This document shows, one piece after another, positions 34,287 to 44,043 of a stretch of 64,000 nucleotides of DNA (its first letter is position 1; every line of letters starts with the position of its first letter). The position numbers and the translations under genes were made by a program. The notes beneath the pieces were generated by a model. It worked only from the letters and a program-made list of their open reading frames with translations, did not search any database and was not told where the DNA came from. Source of the stretch: Granulicella sapmiensis (GTDB lineage Bacteria; Acidobacteriota; Terriglobia; Terriglobales; Acidobacteriaceae); the NCBI GenBank assembly GCA_026225395.1, contig JAMFSR010000024.1, forward strand, positions 62,001 to 126,000, in the 5' to 3' direction.

Positions 34287-35519
34287 CTAGACTTCGACGA
34301 GCTGGTGGCCGTAGCGCTTCTGGACGTAGTTGTCGAGGATGACCTGGAACTCTTCGACAATCTGGTCGCCCTTGAGCGTGGTGAAGAACTCGCCGTCGAC
34401 GTAAACAGGAGCCTTGGGTTCTTCGAAGGTGCCGGGGAGAGAGATGCCGATGTTGGCGTGCTTGGATTCTCCGGGACCGTTGACGATGCAGCCCATCACG
34501 GCCAGCTTGAGCTCTTCGACGCCGGGGTAGACTTTTTTCCACTCAGGCATGGATTCGACGAGGTAGTTCTGGATGCGCTCGGCGAGCTCCTGGAAGTAGG
34601 TGCTGGTGGTGCGTCCGCAGCCGGGGCAGCTTGTGACCTGCGGCATGAAGCTGCGGATAGAGAGCGATTGCAGGATCTGCTGGGCGCAGCGAACTTCTTC
34701 CGAGCGATCCCCGCCCGGGGTGGGGGTGAGGGAGACGCGGATGGTGTCGCCGATGCCCGCGAGCAGCAAAGGAGAAAGACCGGCGGTGGAGGCGACGACG
34801 CCCTTCATGCCCATGCCGGCTTCGGTGAGGCCGAGGTGCAGAGCGTGGTCGGTGCGGCGGGCTAGCTCGGTGTAGACGTCGATGAGGTCGCGGACGCCGG
34901 AAACCTTCGCAGACAAGATGATCTGGTCACGGCGGAGGCCGTAGCGCTCGGCGGCGGCGGCGTTGTCCAGAGCGGAGACGACCATGGCTTCCATCATCAC
35001 GTCGCGGGCGTCGAGAGGATTGGGAAGCAGCGAGTTGTCGTTCATCATCTTGGTCAGGAGGGCCTGGTCGAGCGAGCCCCAGTTGACGCCGATGCGTACG
35101 GGTTTCTGATGCTTGACGGCGACTTCGACCATGGTGCGGAAGTTGTCGTCATCCTTGCGGCCGATAGAGCAGTTGCCGGGATTGATGCGGTACTTCGCGA
35201 GAGCTTCAGCGCAGTCGGGGTACTTGGTGAGGAGCTGGTGGCCGTTGTAGTGGAAGTCGCCGACGATGGGTGTGGTCCAGCCCTTTTTGCGAATGCCTTC
35301 AACGATATAGGGCACTGCCTTGGCGGCGTCATCGTTGTTGACGGTGATGCGGACGAGCTCGGAGCCGGCGCGGGCGAGGGCGGCGATCTGCTGGATGGAG
35401 GACTCGATGTCGGCGGTGTCGGTGTTGGTCATCGACTGCACGACGACCGGAGCGCCGGAGCCGACACGGATGCCTCCGACGTTTACTGTGACTGCGTTTC
35501 TGCGGTGAATAGCGGGCAT
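34287..35519 (-). CDS. ispG: 4-hydroxy-3-methylbut-2-en-1-yl diphosphate synthase (MEP pathway)
   Basis: About 410 residues of the short bacterial IspG (GcpE) type. The TIM-barrel begins at [15 protein letters not shown] with [11 protein letters not shown], and the [4Fe-4S] domain carries SCPGCGR and [10 protein letters not shown], giving the three cysteines and the glutamate ligand. The enzyme reductively opens MEcPP to HMBPP, the next-to-last step of non-mevalonate isoprenoid synthesis. ATG 35519 is preferred, because GGAG lies 8 bases upstream and homology starts just after; the frame remains open to 35543. It appears monocistronic with its own terminator. Confidence 0.95.
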   Translation of the reverse strand: MPAIHRRNAVTVNVGGIRVGSGAPVVVQSMTNTDTADIESSIQQIAALARAGSELVRITVNNDDAAKAVPYIVEGIRKKGWTTPIVGDFHYNGHQLLTKYPDCAEALAKYRINPGNCSIGRKDDDNFRTMVEVAVKHQKPVRIGVNWGSLDQALLTKMMNDNSLLPNPLDARDVMMEAMVVSALDNAAAAERYGLRRDQIILSAKVSGVRDLIDVYTELARRTDHALHLGLTEAGMGMKGVVASTAGLSPLLLAGIGDTIRVSLTPTPGGDRSEEVRCAQQILQSLSIRSFMPQVTSCPGCGRTTSTYFQELAERIQNYLVESMPEWKKVYPGVEELKLAVMGCIVNGPGESKHANIGISLPGTFEEPKAPVYVDGEFFTTLKGDQIVEEFQVILDNYVQKRYGHQLVEV

Positions 35520-35578
35520 AAGAACTCCATCTAAGTTTATCATTTCGCCAACTGTTCGACTGGAAACGGAGGGGCGCG

Positions 35579-36058
35579 ATGGCTGCGAAGAAGAAGGTTG
35601 TGGCGGACTCGCTGGAGGTGGTGACGAGGCAAGTGGAAGCGTTCCTCGACAAGTTTGAACCGGCGATGGCGGAGAGGATTCGCGAGGTAAGGGCGGCGCT
35701 GCGGAAGAGGATGCCTACGGCGATTGAGTTGGTGTATGACAACTACAATTTCTTCGTGATTGGGTACTGCTCTGCGCCGAGATCGTCGGACTGTATCTGC
35801 TCACTGGCGGCTGACAAGAACGGGGTGGGGCTGAGCTTCTACTATGGCGCGGATCTGCCGGACCCGGAAGGGATTCTGCAGGGGAGCGGAAGCCAGAACC
35901 GGTTTGTGCGGTTGGTAGATGGGGTCAGGACGTTGAAGGAGCCGGCGGTGGAGGCGGTGATTCAGGCGGCGATTGAGAACGGGGAAGTGCCGCTGCCGAA
36001 GGAGAAGGGCTATGCGGTGGTGCGGTCCGTATCGGAAAAGCAGAGGCCCCGGCGCTAG
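35579..36058 (+). CDS. DUF1801-like small cytoplasmic protein
   Basis: A 159-residue protein with a basic N-terminus (MAAKKKVV) and a compact alpha/beta domain, including [32 protein letters not shown] and [15 protein letters not shown]. The size, the IxELVYDxYN block and C-terminal helix resemble the DUF1801 / YdhG family, whose role is not known. It is divergent from ispG with 59 bases between. No signal peptide or membrane segment. Confidence 0.6.
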   Translation: MAAKKKVVADSLEVVTRQVEAFLDKFEPAMAERIREVRAALRKRMPTAIELVYDNYNFFVIGYCSAPRSSDCICSLAADKNGVGLSFYYGADLPDPEGILQGSGSQNRFVRLVDGVRTLKEPAVEAVIQAAIENGEVPLPKEKGYAVVRSVSEKQRPRR

Positions 36059-36209
36059 AGGCTGCAGGCTTCTTGATGTACAAATGAAGTGAACCCTCAA
36101 CATTGTTGTCTTCTTTGCGCGGCCGCTGCAGCAGGCGCGAGGCGCAGGAAGACGATCCTCAGCTGTTGCACGCAACAGGTCTTAGAACTTGACGCACGGA
36201 GTCCAGATT

Positions 36210-37772
36210 ATGAGCCTTACTCGCCGTATTTTCGTACAGCGCATTGCCCAGTTGGGTGGATACTCAGCTGCTTATTCAACCATGCAGGTGCTGGGGCTGC
36301 TGCCTGCGGTGGGACAGTCGACGCTGCCGAAGCTGGGCGCGGACTTTGGCAAAGGGAAAAAAGTAGTGATCCTTGGTGGTGGGATTGCCGGGTTGGTGGC
36401 GGCGTATGAGCTGCGCAAAGCCGGGTTCACATGCACGGTGCTGGAGGCACGGCACAGGCCGGGTGGGCGTAGCTGGTCGGTGCGAGCCGGGAGCACGGTG
36501 GAGTTTACCGACGGCACCGTGCAGTACTGCGACTGGCAGGACGGTGGTTATCTGAACGCTGGGCCGGCGAGGATTCCGTCGCACCATACGTATCTGTTGG
36601 ACTACTGCCAGGAGCTGGGTGTGCCGCTGGAGGTGGAGGTGAATGTGTCGCGGTCGGCGCTGATGCAGGCCGATGTGTTGAACGCCGGCAAGCCGGTGGA
36701 GCAGCGGCAGGTACTGCACGACACGCGCGGGTATCTGGCCGAGCTGCTTTCGAAGGCGGTGAGCGCGCATGCGCTGGATGCCGAGCTCAGCGCGGACGAC
36801 CAGGCGAAGATGCTGAACTTTCTGAATGGCTTTGGGGACTTGAACGGCGGCAAGTACGAAGGCACGACCCGTGCCGGGTTTGTGGTGCCGCGCGGTGCAG
36901 GACCGGCGAAGCAGGTGCTGCATCAGCCGCTGAAGTTGAGTGAGCTGCTGGCTGCGGATTTATCGAAGGGTGAGTTCTATGAGGAGGCGATCGACTGGCA
37001 GGTGACGATGTTCCAGCCGATTGGCGGCATGGACAGGATTCCTTATGGGTTTGCGAAGTCGTTGGGCGAGATTGTGAAGTATGACTGTCCGGTGACTGAG
37101 ATCACGACCGGCGAGAAGTCGGTGACGGTGGCGTATACGAAGGCCGGAACTCCTCAGACCTTAACCGCGGACTTCTGCGTCTGCACGATGCCGATTTCTG
37201 TGCTGGCGAAGACCAAGAACAACTTCAGCGCAGAGACGCAGGCGGCGTTTACAGGCATGCCGATGACGGCTCTTTACAAAGTGGCGTGGGAAGCGCCGCG
37301 GTTCTGGGAGAAGGACTACCGCATCTATGGCGGGATCTCGTTCCTGAAGAACACCGTCGATCTCGTCTGGTACCCGACGGACAAGCTGTTTTCGAAGATC
37401 GGCGTGATCGTGGCTGGGTTCAACTCCGAGCGCGACGATGTGACCGGAAAGCCCACTGCCTTTGGCGCGCTGCCAACGACGCAGGCGAAGCTCGACGCTT
37501 CAAAAGCCGCGGTAGAAGTGCTGCATCCGGGCCATTCGGCGTCGTTGACGAAGCCGATCTATATCAACTGGACGAAGATTCCATACTCGCTTGGTTGCTA
37601 TGCGAACAATCATCTGGCATCAAGCGACGTTCCTTATGCGCAGCTGGATAAGCCGCAGGGACGGACGCTCTTTGCAGGGGACTATCTTTCGCACCTGGTG
37701 GGATGGCAGGAAGGCGCGGCGCTTTCAGCGCACCACGCCATCGAGCGGATTGCTTTGCAGATGAAGGGCTAA
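36210..37772 (+). CDS. Flavin amine oxidase (L-amino-acid-oxidase-like), Tat-type N-terminus
   Basis: About 520 residues. The N-terminus has twin arginines (TRRIFVQRIAQ) followed by a hydrophobic stretch, consistent with Tat export. The FAD site VVILGGGIAGLVAAYELRKAG leads to LEARHRPGGRSWSVR, typical of the amine oxidase family. Near the C-terminus, LFAGDYLSHLVGWQEGAALSAH is the second FAD block. GGAG precedes the ATG at 36210 by nine bases. Substrate is not known; family members oxidise amino acids or polyamines. It ends 4 bases into the convergent Tat-type cupin gene. Confidence 0.85.
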   Translation: MSLTRRIFVQRIAQLGGYSAAYSTMQVLGLLPAVGQSTLPKLGADFGKGKKVVILGGGIAGLVAAYELRKAGFTCTVLEARHRPGGRSWSVRAGSTVEFTDGTVQYCDWQDGGYLNAGPARIPSHHTYLLDYCQELGVPLEVEVNVSRSALMQADVLNAGKPVEQRQVLHDTRGYLAELLSKAVSAHALDAELSADDQAKMLNFLNGFGDLNGGKYEGTTRAGFVVPRGAGPAKQVLHQPLKLSELLAADLSKGEFYEEAIDWQVTMFQPIGGMDRIPYGFAKSLGEIVKYDCPVTEITTGEKSVTVAYTKAGTPQTLTADFCVCTMPISVLAKTKNNFSAETQAAFTGMPMTALYKVAWEAPRFWEKDYRIYGGISFLKNTVDLVWYPTDKLFSKIGVIVAGFNSERDDVTGKPTAFGALPTTQAKLDASKAAVEVLHPGHSASLTKPIYINWTKIPYSLGCYANNHLASSDVPYAQLDKPQGRTLFAGDYLSHLVGWQEGAALSAHHAIERIALQMKG

Positions 37773-38281
37773 GGCTTGCCGTTGGTCGAGATGAGAATCA
37801 GTGTCACGGTGCCGGCTGTGGTGCGTTTATGCGGCGTACTGCGCGGGATCAGGAGCATGTCGCCCTTTTTGAGCGTGTAGGTCGTGCTGCCCTCCGACTC
37901 CGGGGCCAGCCACTCCGCAGGTTTAGTGTTGTGACCACCCTTGGGCGTGCCGCCAACCTGGTAGAGGGTTTCGCCGTCGATGATCTGGACGATGTGGTCG
38001 CGGCCTTCGTGCCACTCGAACTCCTTGGCGCTCTTGGCGGTTTCGGTGGTCATCACGACGGTGACGGGGATTTCTTTGTTTTCAACAAGGGTCTTGTTGC
38101 CGGGTGCGGCCTGCAGCGCTTTAGCCGATTCTTCAAGCGACTTCGCGGTGAAGAGCTGGAAAGGCACCGGCGTTGTAAGGGATTGAGCGTGGGCAAGGAG
38201 GGTGTCGGTGAGGGACAGCGTGGCGGCGGCGGCGAGAGGAGCTGTGCGGAGGAACGTGCGGCGGGACGGATCGTTGACCAT
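37769..38281 (-). CDS. Tat-exported cupin-domain protein
   Basis: A 170-residue protein with a Tat signal (SRRTFLRTAPLAAAATLSL). The body is a single cupin with WHEGRDHIVQIIDGETLYQVG and GDMLLIPRSTPHKRTTAGT; the histidines could bind metal, but the first motif has WHEGRDH rather than the canonical HxH. It converges on the amine oxidase with overlapping stops. The cupin may be an isomerase, dioxygenase or ligand-binding protein; context does not decide. Confidence 0.8.
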   Translation of the reverse strand: MVNDPSRRTFLRTAPLAAAATLSLTDTLLAHAQSLTTPVPFQLFTAKSLEESAKALQAAPGNKTLVENKEIPVTVVMTTETAKSAKEFEWHEGRDHIVQIIDGETLYQVGGTPKGGHNTKPAEWLAPESEGSTTYTLKKGDMLLIPRSTPHKRTTAGTVTLILISTNGKP

Positions 38282-38622
38282 TCAGGAAGTGAATCACAAT
38301 GGTGCATGGGCTGCCAACTAGGAACTGATTTCGGGATCCTTTAGGCGGTGGCGGGGAATCCGGTCGAAGCAGATGGACTCAAAGAGCTCCTCGCGCTGAC
38401 CGTGAACGGAGGAAGTGTCGCGTTCACACGAAGCGATCACTTCGTGAGGTTCATGGCGGATGATTCAAGGCGGGGCATCGAAACAGATGTCAGCGATAAA
38501 GATGACGATGCTGGTCGTTGCTGCCAACAAGGCGATTTGCAGCGGCCACGAGTGACGGGCAGTTAAAGAAAAATCGGTTCAGGAATGACGATCATGCCTG
38601 AACCGAGAGGTTGATTAGAAAG
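38282..38622. other. Non-coding or degraded stretch before the capsule locus
   Basis: About 340 bases with only short frames on either strand, none with a clear ribosome site or recognisable product. It ends in the terminator described at 38575-38605. Confidence 0.4.
38575..38605 (-). terminator. Minus-strand terminator downstream of the TonB-receptor remnant
   Basis: Arms 38575-38583 and 38597-38605 form a perfect 9-bp stem, the loop forms a further 4-bp stem, and the minus-strand tail is ATTTTTC. It marks the former 3' end of the broken receptor gene. Confidence 0.75.
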
Positions 38623-38850
38623 TTAGAAAACAATACGGCCTGAGAATTGGAACTTGCGGTTCCCGATCACCGATGCCTGCAACCAGGTTGGCGGTGCTGG
38701 GGCCGGACGGGGTTGGGATGCAACCCGGATCACCGGTGTTTGCGACGCCGGCTGTAGTGAACGCGGCGCTATTGCGACCTGCATTCCACAGACTTGAGTG
38801 GCTCTGCTCGCACTGATCGCAAATGCTTCGCCACCTTTATTTAAGACGCA
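38623..38850 (-). pseudogene. 3' remnant of a TonB-dependent (Oar-like) receptor
   Basis: On the minus strand one frame reads SLWNAGRNSAAFTTAGVANT then GDPGCIPTPSGPSTANLVAG, and another frame ends GNRKFQFSGRIVF then stop. The final RKFQFSGRIVF matches the usual C-terminal strand of Oar-like receptors. The frames are separated by a 7-base tandem duplication (ATCGGTGATCGG, about 38662-38673); removing one copy joins them into one reading. Nothing of the receptor upstream of about 38850 remains. It is followed by an intact terminator. Confidence 0.6.
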
Positions 38851-38906
38851 CAACTGATGCTGGCGAGGTGATGGAAAGGGAGCGCGTGTTACTCTGAAGG
38901 CGTTCT

Positions 38907-41612
38907 ATGATGATAAGCAAAGTGCAGACGGTGTCCGGGTCAAAGTGTGTTGCCTTTTCCCGGTACTTTGCGGTAGCAGCGATGTTGGCGCTCGTATGGG
39001 GCTCTGCCCATGCGCAAGACGTGTCGGACTGTCAGCCCGGCCAATCCTGTTCAACCCAAGCGCCGCAAGATACAACCCCAGTTACGGTGCCGCAGGACTC
39101 CACAGTACGGGGCCAACAGGTGAACTCCAGCCAAGGGACGCTCTACACGGATCCGGCTGGCAACAATTCCGCGCAGCGTGCCCGTGACGCGGAACGCCAG
39201 CAACTGCTCTACTTCCCACCAGATCCCTTGACTGATATGCAGCGCCTAGCGAATGCGGCGGTTGGCCGACTTTTGCCCATCTACGGACGCGACCTCTTTC
39301 GTCAGGCGCCGTCCACCTTTGCGCCGGCAGACCAGATTCCCTCGTTGCCGGACTATATCGTCGGCCCTGGTGATCAGCTGTTGATTCGGCTGTGGGGACC
39401 GGAGTCGTTCAATGGAGAGCTAACCGTCGACAGTGGCGGCTCCATCTATATTCCACAGGTCGGCGGCATCCCGGTAGCCGGGCTTCGCGTCGATGAGCTT
39501 GATGCGAAGATCACAGCCGTTGTCCAGCACACCTTTCGCAACTTCAATCTCTCCGTTAACCTCGGCCATCTGCGCTCGATTCAGGTCTACGTGGTCGGTG
39601 AAGCGCGGCGCCCGGGAGCGTTTACCGTCAGCGCGCTTAGCACGGTGCTGAACGTGCTGTTCACCTCTGGCGGCCCGAACGTAAACGGTTCGCTGCGGCG
39701 GATCGAGGTCCGTCGCGGCGGCACCACCATCTCTACGCTTGACCTCTATGATCTGCTGCTCAAGGGAGATCGGTCCCGGGATATACGCCTGCAGTCCGGT
39801 GACACGATTTTCATCCCTGCCACCGGACCACAGGTCGCCGTCGGTGGCGCCATCACCCATCCCGGCATCTATGAGCTACGCGGCGAGACCAGCATCGCCT
39901 CGATCCTTGAGCTCGCCGGTGGGTTCACGCCCATCGGCTTGAACTCCGAGGTTTCGTTGCAGCGCATCGACAGCGATCATGTGCGGGCGGCATTTACGGT
40001 CAAGCTTGATGATGCAGGAAAGCAAATGACGCTGCGCAACGGGGACGTCCTGCTTGCGAACCATATGACCGCGGCCTTTGAGCAGTCGGTCACCATTCGT
40101 GGCAATCTTGCCAACCCAGGAAAGTTCCCCTGGCACCCCGGAATGCATTTGAGTGAGATCATCCCGGATCGCCAGTCGCTTCTGACCAATGACTACTGGA
40201 ACGAGCGGAACCGCGCCGGCCTGCCGACCCCGCTGTTTCAACCTTTAGCCCCTCGCCAGAACGGCAACGATTATGGGCGAACGCAGCAGCAGGGTTACGG
40301 TACTGGCACGGGCAGCTACGGCAACAGAGCAGCCTCATACGGCCGCAACAGCCTGAACGGGTACCAAAATCTGGACGGGTACCAAAATACAGATGAGCTG
40401 CCGCTGGTAAATCCAAATGGCACGCCCTACCCAGATCCTTCAGAGATTGATTCCAGCCAATATCCGAACGCTTCGGGCAGAGGCTCTATTGCCGGCTCTA
40501 CCTCCAACGATGCTGACCTGTCCGCGGCGCGCGCCAGCGCATCTGGCAATGGTGCTGAGCAGGACTCTCTCTCACGCGGCACCCTGGCCGATCAGCAGCA
40601 GGCTGCTGAGAGCAGCAGCCTGGCCACGCGTGGGCGCCGAACGGATATCAAGATTCCCGCACCTGAGATTGATTGGTCCTTCGCTACCATTGAGCGCCTG
40701 GACCCTGAGACCCTGCGCAACTCGCTGGTGCCGTTCAATCTGGGTCGGCTGGTGCAGATGCATGACACGAGCCAGGATCTGGAACTGCATGCGGGCGATG
40801 TCGTGACCATCCTCTCGCAAACCGATATCCACGTTCCCCAGGACGAGCAGACCAAGTACGTCCACCTTGAGGGTGAGGTCAAGAGCGCCGGAGTCTATAG
40901 CGTTGTGTCCGGCGAAACCCTCGAAGACCTTGTCGCTCGTGCTGGCGGACTGACCGACAAAGCCTACCTGTATGGTGCCAGCTTCACTCGTGAGAGCGCC
41001 CGGGTCTTCCAGCAGCAGCGCCTGGATGAGTACGTCACGCAGTTGTCCATCGCTATGCAGCGTGAGGCTGCGGTGCGCACAGCCTCCTCGAGCAGCGGTG
41101 TCTCGGACCCGAACGCACTGGTCGAGCAACGCGACATTATCGCGCAGTTTCGTAAGCTACGCGCTACGGGCCGTGTCGTGCTGCAGTTCAAACCTGACAG
41201 CAAGGGCACAGAAAGCATCCCAAAGATTGCGCTTGAGGATGGCGATGTCTTCCGGATTCCATCGCGGCCTGCTACGGTTGCCGTCATCGGCGCCGTCTAT
41301 GGGCAGAATGTATTCCTGCACGACCCCAACCGGCGCGTAAGTTATTACGTCGATCTGGCCGGCAAGCCCAACCAGGTCGCGGACAAAAGTCACGAGTTCA
41401 TCATCCGTGCCGACGGTTCCATCTTCAGCCGAGAGCGCACACAAGGTGCTTTCCTCAATAGGTTTGACAATGCAGAGGTTGAGCCCGGCGACGCGATTGT
41501 CATCCCTGAAAAGCCTGTGCGGGCCTCTGCTGTCCGGCAGCTGATCGATTACTCGCAGATCTTCTCGCAGTTCGCTTTGGGTGCGGCTGCAATCACCCTC
41601 ATCAAGCAGTAA
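38907..41612 (+). CDS. Outer-membrane polysaccharide export protein with SLBB domains
   Basis: A 901-residue protein with a signal peptide ending at SAHAQ. The poly-export motif begins PDYIVGPGDQLLIRLWG (about residues 149-165), followed by an SLBB domain (VYVVGEARRPGAFTVSALST) and at least three further SLBB-like segments (VGGAITHPGIYEL, IRGNLANPGKFPW, LEGEVKSAGVYSV). A long Gln/Asn/Gly/Tyr-rich low-complexity region lies near residues 445-585. Such OPX proteins form the outer-membrane channel for capsule or exopolysaccharide. It is the first gene of the capsule locus. Confidence 0.88.
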   Translation: MMISKVQTVSGSKCVAFSRYFAVAAMLALVWGSAHAQDVSDCQPGQSCSTQAPQDTTPVTVPQDSTVRGQQVNSSQGTLYTDPAGNNSAQRARDAERQQLLYFPPDPLTDMQRLANAAVGRLLPIYGRDLFRQAPSTFAPADQIPSLPDYIVGPGDQLLIRLWGPESFNGELTVDSGGSIYIPQVGGIPVAGLRVDELDAKITAVVQHTFRNFNLSVNLGHLRSIQVYVVGEARRPGAFTVSALSTVLNVLFTSGGPNVNGSLRRIEVRRGGTTISTLDLYDLLLKGDRSRDIRLQSGDTIFIPATGPQVAVGGAITHPGIYELRGETSIASILELAGGFTPIGLNSEVSLQRIDSDHVRAAFTVKLDDAGKQMTLRNGDVLLANHMTAAFEQSVTIRGNLANPGKFPWHPGMHLSEIIPDRQSLLTNDYWNERNRAGLPTPLFQPLAPRQNGNDYGRTQQQGYGTGTGSYGNRAASYGRNSLNGYQNLDGYQNTDELPLVNPNGTPYPDPSEIDSSQYPNASGRGSIAGSTSNDADLSAARASASGNGAEQDSLSRGTLADQQQAAESSSLATRGRRTDIKIPAPEIDWSFATIERLDPETLRNSLVPFNLGRLVQMHDTSQDLELHAGDVVTILSQTDIHVPQDEQTKYVHLEGEVKSAGVYSVVSGETLEDLVARAGGLTDKAYLYGASFTRESARVFQQQRLDEYVTQLSIAMQREAAVRTASSSSGVSDPNALVEQRDIIAQFRKLRATGRVVLQFKPDSKGTESIPKIALEDGDVFRIPSRPATVAVIGAVYGQNVFLHDPNRRVSYYVDLAGKPNQVADKSHEFIIRADGSIFSRERTQGAFLNRFDNAEVEPGDAIVIPEKPVRASAVRQLIDYSQIFSQFALGAAAITLIKQ

Positions 41613-41668
41613 GTATCTAGGTGTCCGGGAAGAGTTTTACGCGTCCTAAGATAGGCCGAAAGCGGGTT

Positions 41669-43579
41669 ATGCCTAAACAACATAGGGCTCTGATCTCAAT
41701 CATATTTGTTGCGCTGGCTCAAGGCAGATCGATCTGCCTGCATGGGCAGGCTCTCCCTGAAAGTCCCCAACAGCAATCGCTAATGGCCTTACCGCAGGAT
41801 CCGGCCTTGTGGATGTTGAGGCCGGTAACAGGATTGGCATCAGATGTCCCCGTCAGAGCAAGTCCTCAGGCCACGTCTGGCGCGATCAGCTCCGTCCGCC
41901 CAGCCGATCCCGCTCTCGATGACGTCGCGTCGAGCCGCTACAAGGCCTCCAGCTACGTGCCCATCGACAGCTGGATCTACCCCACACTGGACCGCCTGGC
42001 GGCCCTCGGCTATCTACAGACCAGCTCGACGACCATCCGCCCACTGACCCGCCTGGAGTGCGCCCGCCTGGCCGAAGAAGCGAACATCCTCTATGGCAAC
42101 GAGGACGTCACGCAAAGTAGCGAGATTGCTGCAACGCTCTTGGACGCACTCGACCGCGAGTTCGCGCGCGAGATCCGTATCACGAACGGCAAGGCGGATA
42201 ACAGCGGCGGCACGCTTGACGGCGTTTACGCGCGTTACACCGGAATCTCCGGCACGCCGCTGCGCGACAGTTTCCACTTTAGCCAGACCATCGTCAATGA
42301 CTTCGGCCGCCCCTATGGCCAAGGGGCCAACGCCATCACCGGCCTTTCGGGGCACGCCGAGCGTGGTCCGTTTGCCATCTACGTCCGCGGAGAGTACCAA
42401 CATGGCGCCCCCAACGCCCCCTACAGCTCTGCCGCGCAGCAAGCCATCGTCAGCTACGACCAACTGAACGAAGCTTGGACCACCGCACCAGGCGCGGCGC
42501 TGCCCGGCGTCTTTAACTACAACCCAGCAGCCGCCAGCCACCCGCGTTTCATTGAGGCCTATGCGGCCGTCAACCTCGCCAACTGGCAGATCAGCGCCGG
42601 GCAGGAGAGTCTCTGGTGGGGGCCAGACCGCACCACCTCGCTCATACTTTCCAACAACGCCGCCGCCATGCCCATGATCCGCATCTCGCGGTCCACTCCG
42701 GCCCATTTGCCCGGCTTCCTGGGACACCTCGGGCCCTTCCACTTCGATGGCTTTTTCGCGCGGCAGGGCGGCATTCACTATGTGGCCCTGGGCCCCACCT
42801 TCATCCTCCACGGCAGTGAGAGCTCGCCGCTCACGCCACCTCCTTACCTCTGGGGCCTTACGTTTTCTATCGAGCCCACGCGCAATCTTGAGCTGAGCTT
42901 CGCACATACCACCGTCTTCGCCGGGTACGGCCGGCCACTTACGTTCGGCACTCTCTTTCACAGCTTCTCGGTGAACGGCAATGGGCAGGCTGTAGACCCG
43001 GGCAAACGTGTCACCGAGTTCAACCTCGCGTATCACCTGCCGTGGTTTCGTCATCAGGTGATTGCCTACGCCGAAGCAATGGCTTGGGACGATCCCGTAC
43101 AGGGACACTTCACGGAGCGCTACGCACTGAATCCCGGCCTCTACTTGCCGCAGTTGCCATACATCAAGAAGCTCGACCTGCGCCTGGAGGGGGTGTACAC
43201 CGACCTACCCGGCCTTCCTGAGGCGGGGTACTTTTATGCCAACGCGCACTATCCGCAGGGCTATACCAACTACGGCCAGGTGCTCGGAAGTTGGGTGGGT
43301 CGTGAGGGCCGCGGCGGCGCGGGTACCAGCACTTATTGGTTTTCCCCTCGGACCAAGGCTGCACTCATTTATCGCAGGATGGTCGCCAATCCGGTCTTTC
43401 TCGGGGGTGGCAACCTCACCGATCTTTCGGGCAGCTTCACATGGCTGCTCAATCCCCGGCTTGAGTTCTCGACCGTTCAAGGTTATGACCGCTGGCGTTT
43501 CCCGATCCTCAACGCAGCGCCCAGGTCCAGCTATGCAGCGACCTTTCAGGTGCAGTTGCTGAGTCGGCCGCGTCGCTAG
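41669..43579 (+). CDS. Capsule assembly Wzi-family protein
   Basis: About 636 residues from ATG 41669; the frame also has a GTG at 41621. A signal-like segment (ALISIIFVALAQG) is followed by a linker and a large beta-barrel containing YIPTLDRLAALGYL-like (SWIYPTLDRLAALGYL) and ISAGQESLWWGPD blocks, common to Wzi and related barrels. Wzi proteins sit in the outer membrane and anchor capsule. The upstream export gene ends 56 bases before the start, so the pair is probably cotranscribed. Confidence 0.78.
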   Translation: MPKQHRALISIIFVALAQGRSICLHGQALPESPQQQSLMALPQDPALWMLRPVTGLASDVPVRASPQATSGAISSVRPADPALDDVASSRYKASSYVPIDSWIYPTLDRLAALGYLQTSSTTIRPLTRLECARLAEEANILYGNEDVTQSSEIAATLLDALDREFAREIRITNGKADNSGGTLDGVYARYTGISGTPLRDSFHFSQTIVNDFGRPYGQGANAITGLSGHAERGPFAIYVRGEYQHGAPNAPYSSAAQQAIVSYDQLNEAWTTAPGAALPGVFNYNPAAASHPRFIEAYAAVNLANWQISAGQESLWWGPDRTTSLILSNNAAAMPMIRISRSTPAHLPGFLGHLGPFHFDGFFARQGGIHYVALGPTFILHGSESSPLTPPPYLWGLTFSIEPTRNLELSFAHTTVFAGYGRPLTFGTLFHSFSVNGNGQAVDPGKRVTEFNLAYHLPWFRHQVIAYAEAMAWDDPVQGHFTERYALNPGLYLPQLPYIKKLDLRLEGVYTDLPGLPEAGYFYANAHYPQGYTNYGQVLGSWVGREGRGGAGTSTYWFSPRTKAALIYRRMVANPVFLGGGNLTDLSGSFTWLLNPRLEFSTVQGYDRWRFPILNAAPRSSYAATFQVQLLSRPRR

Positions 43580-44043
43580 AATTGCATTTCGCACTACCCC
43601 CGACAACTCCGATTGTCCTGAGGGAGTTTCCTATAACCTCGTTCCCAGGAAATGGAATTAGCTCACCTGCTGTCTTATCTTGCCAGGTACCAGCGCAATG
43701 ATGGCATGGTGGTTCGAGTGAATCAAATGCACTGCGACAGCAACGCCGACTTTTCCGTTCCTCGAACTGATGCAGAGCGGAACTCCCAGCGCCCAGAAAG
43801 CTGCTCATCTACGCTTCTACGACCTGCTGCACCGTCCGCCGCATCAGATCGAGCAGAAATCCTCCCCGCCGAAACCGTCTTGCAACCCCGCTACAATCCC
43901 AATACCCTGTCCCTTGCGAGCTATCTGCACCAACTTCCTCCCGAATGTCGTCGTAAACAACATGTTAAGGAAGAGCCAAGACGGCTCGCTCGCGGGCATC
44001 AACAGCTTCTACAGACTCAATCGAACGTGAAGCGAATCTATAG
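43580..44043. other. Unassigned stretch after the Wzi-like gene
   Basis: The 464 bases include two overlapping frames (about 43652-44080 and 43770-44030), both without signal peptide, ribosome site or recognisable motif. A short GACAA/TTGTC hairpin lies about 43599-43614. I see no RNA gene. Confidence 0.4.

Noticed and set aside
42014..43108. 364-residue antisense frame in the Wzi-like gene
   Set aside because: No start site or motif; the sense strand encodes the barrel.
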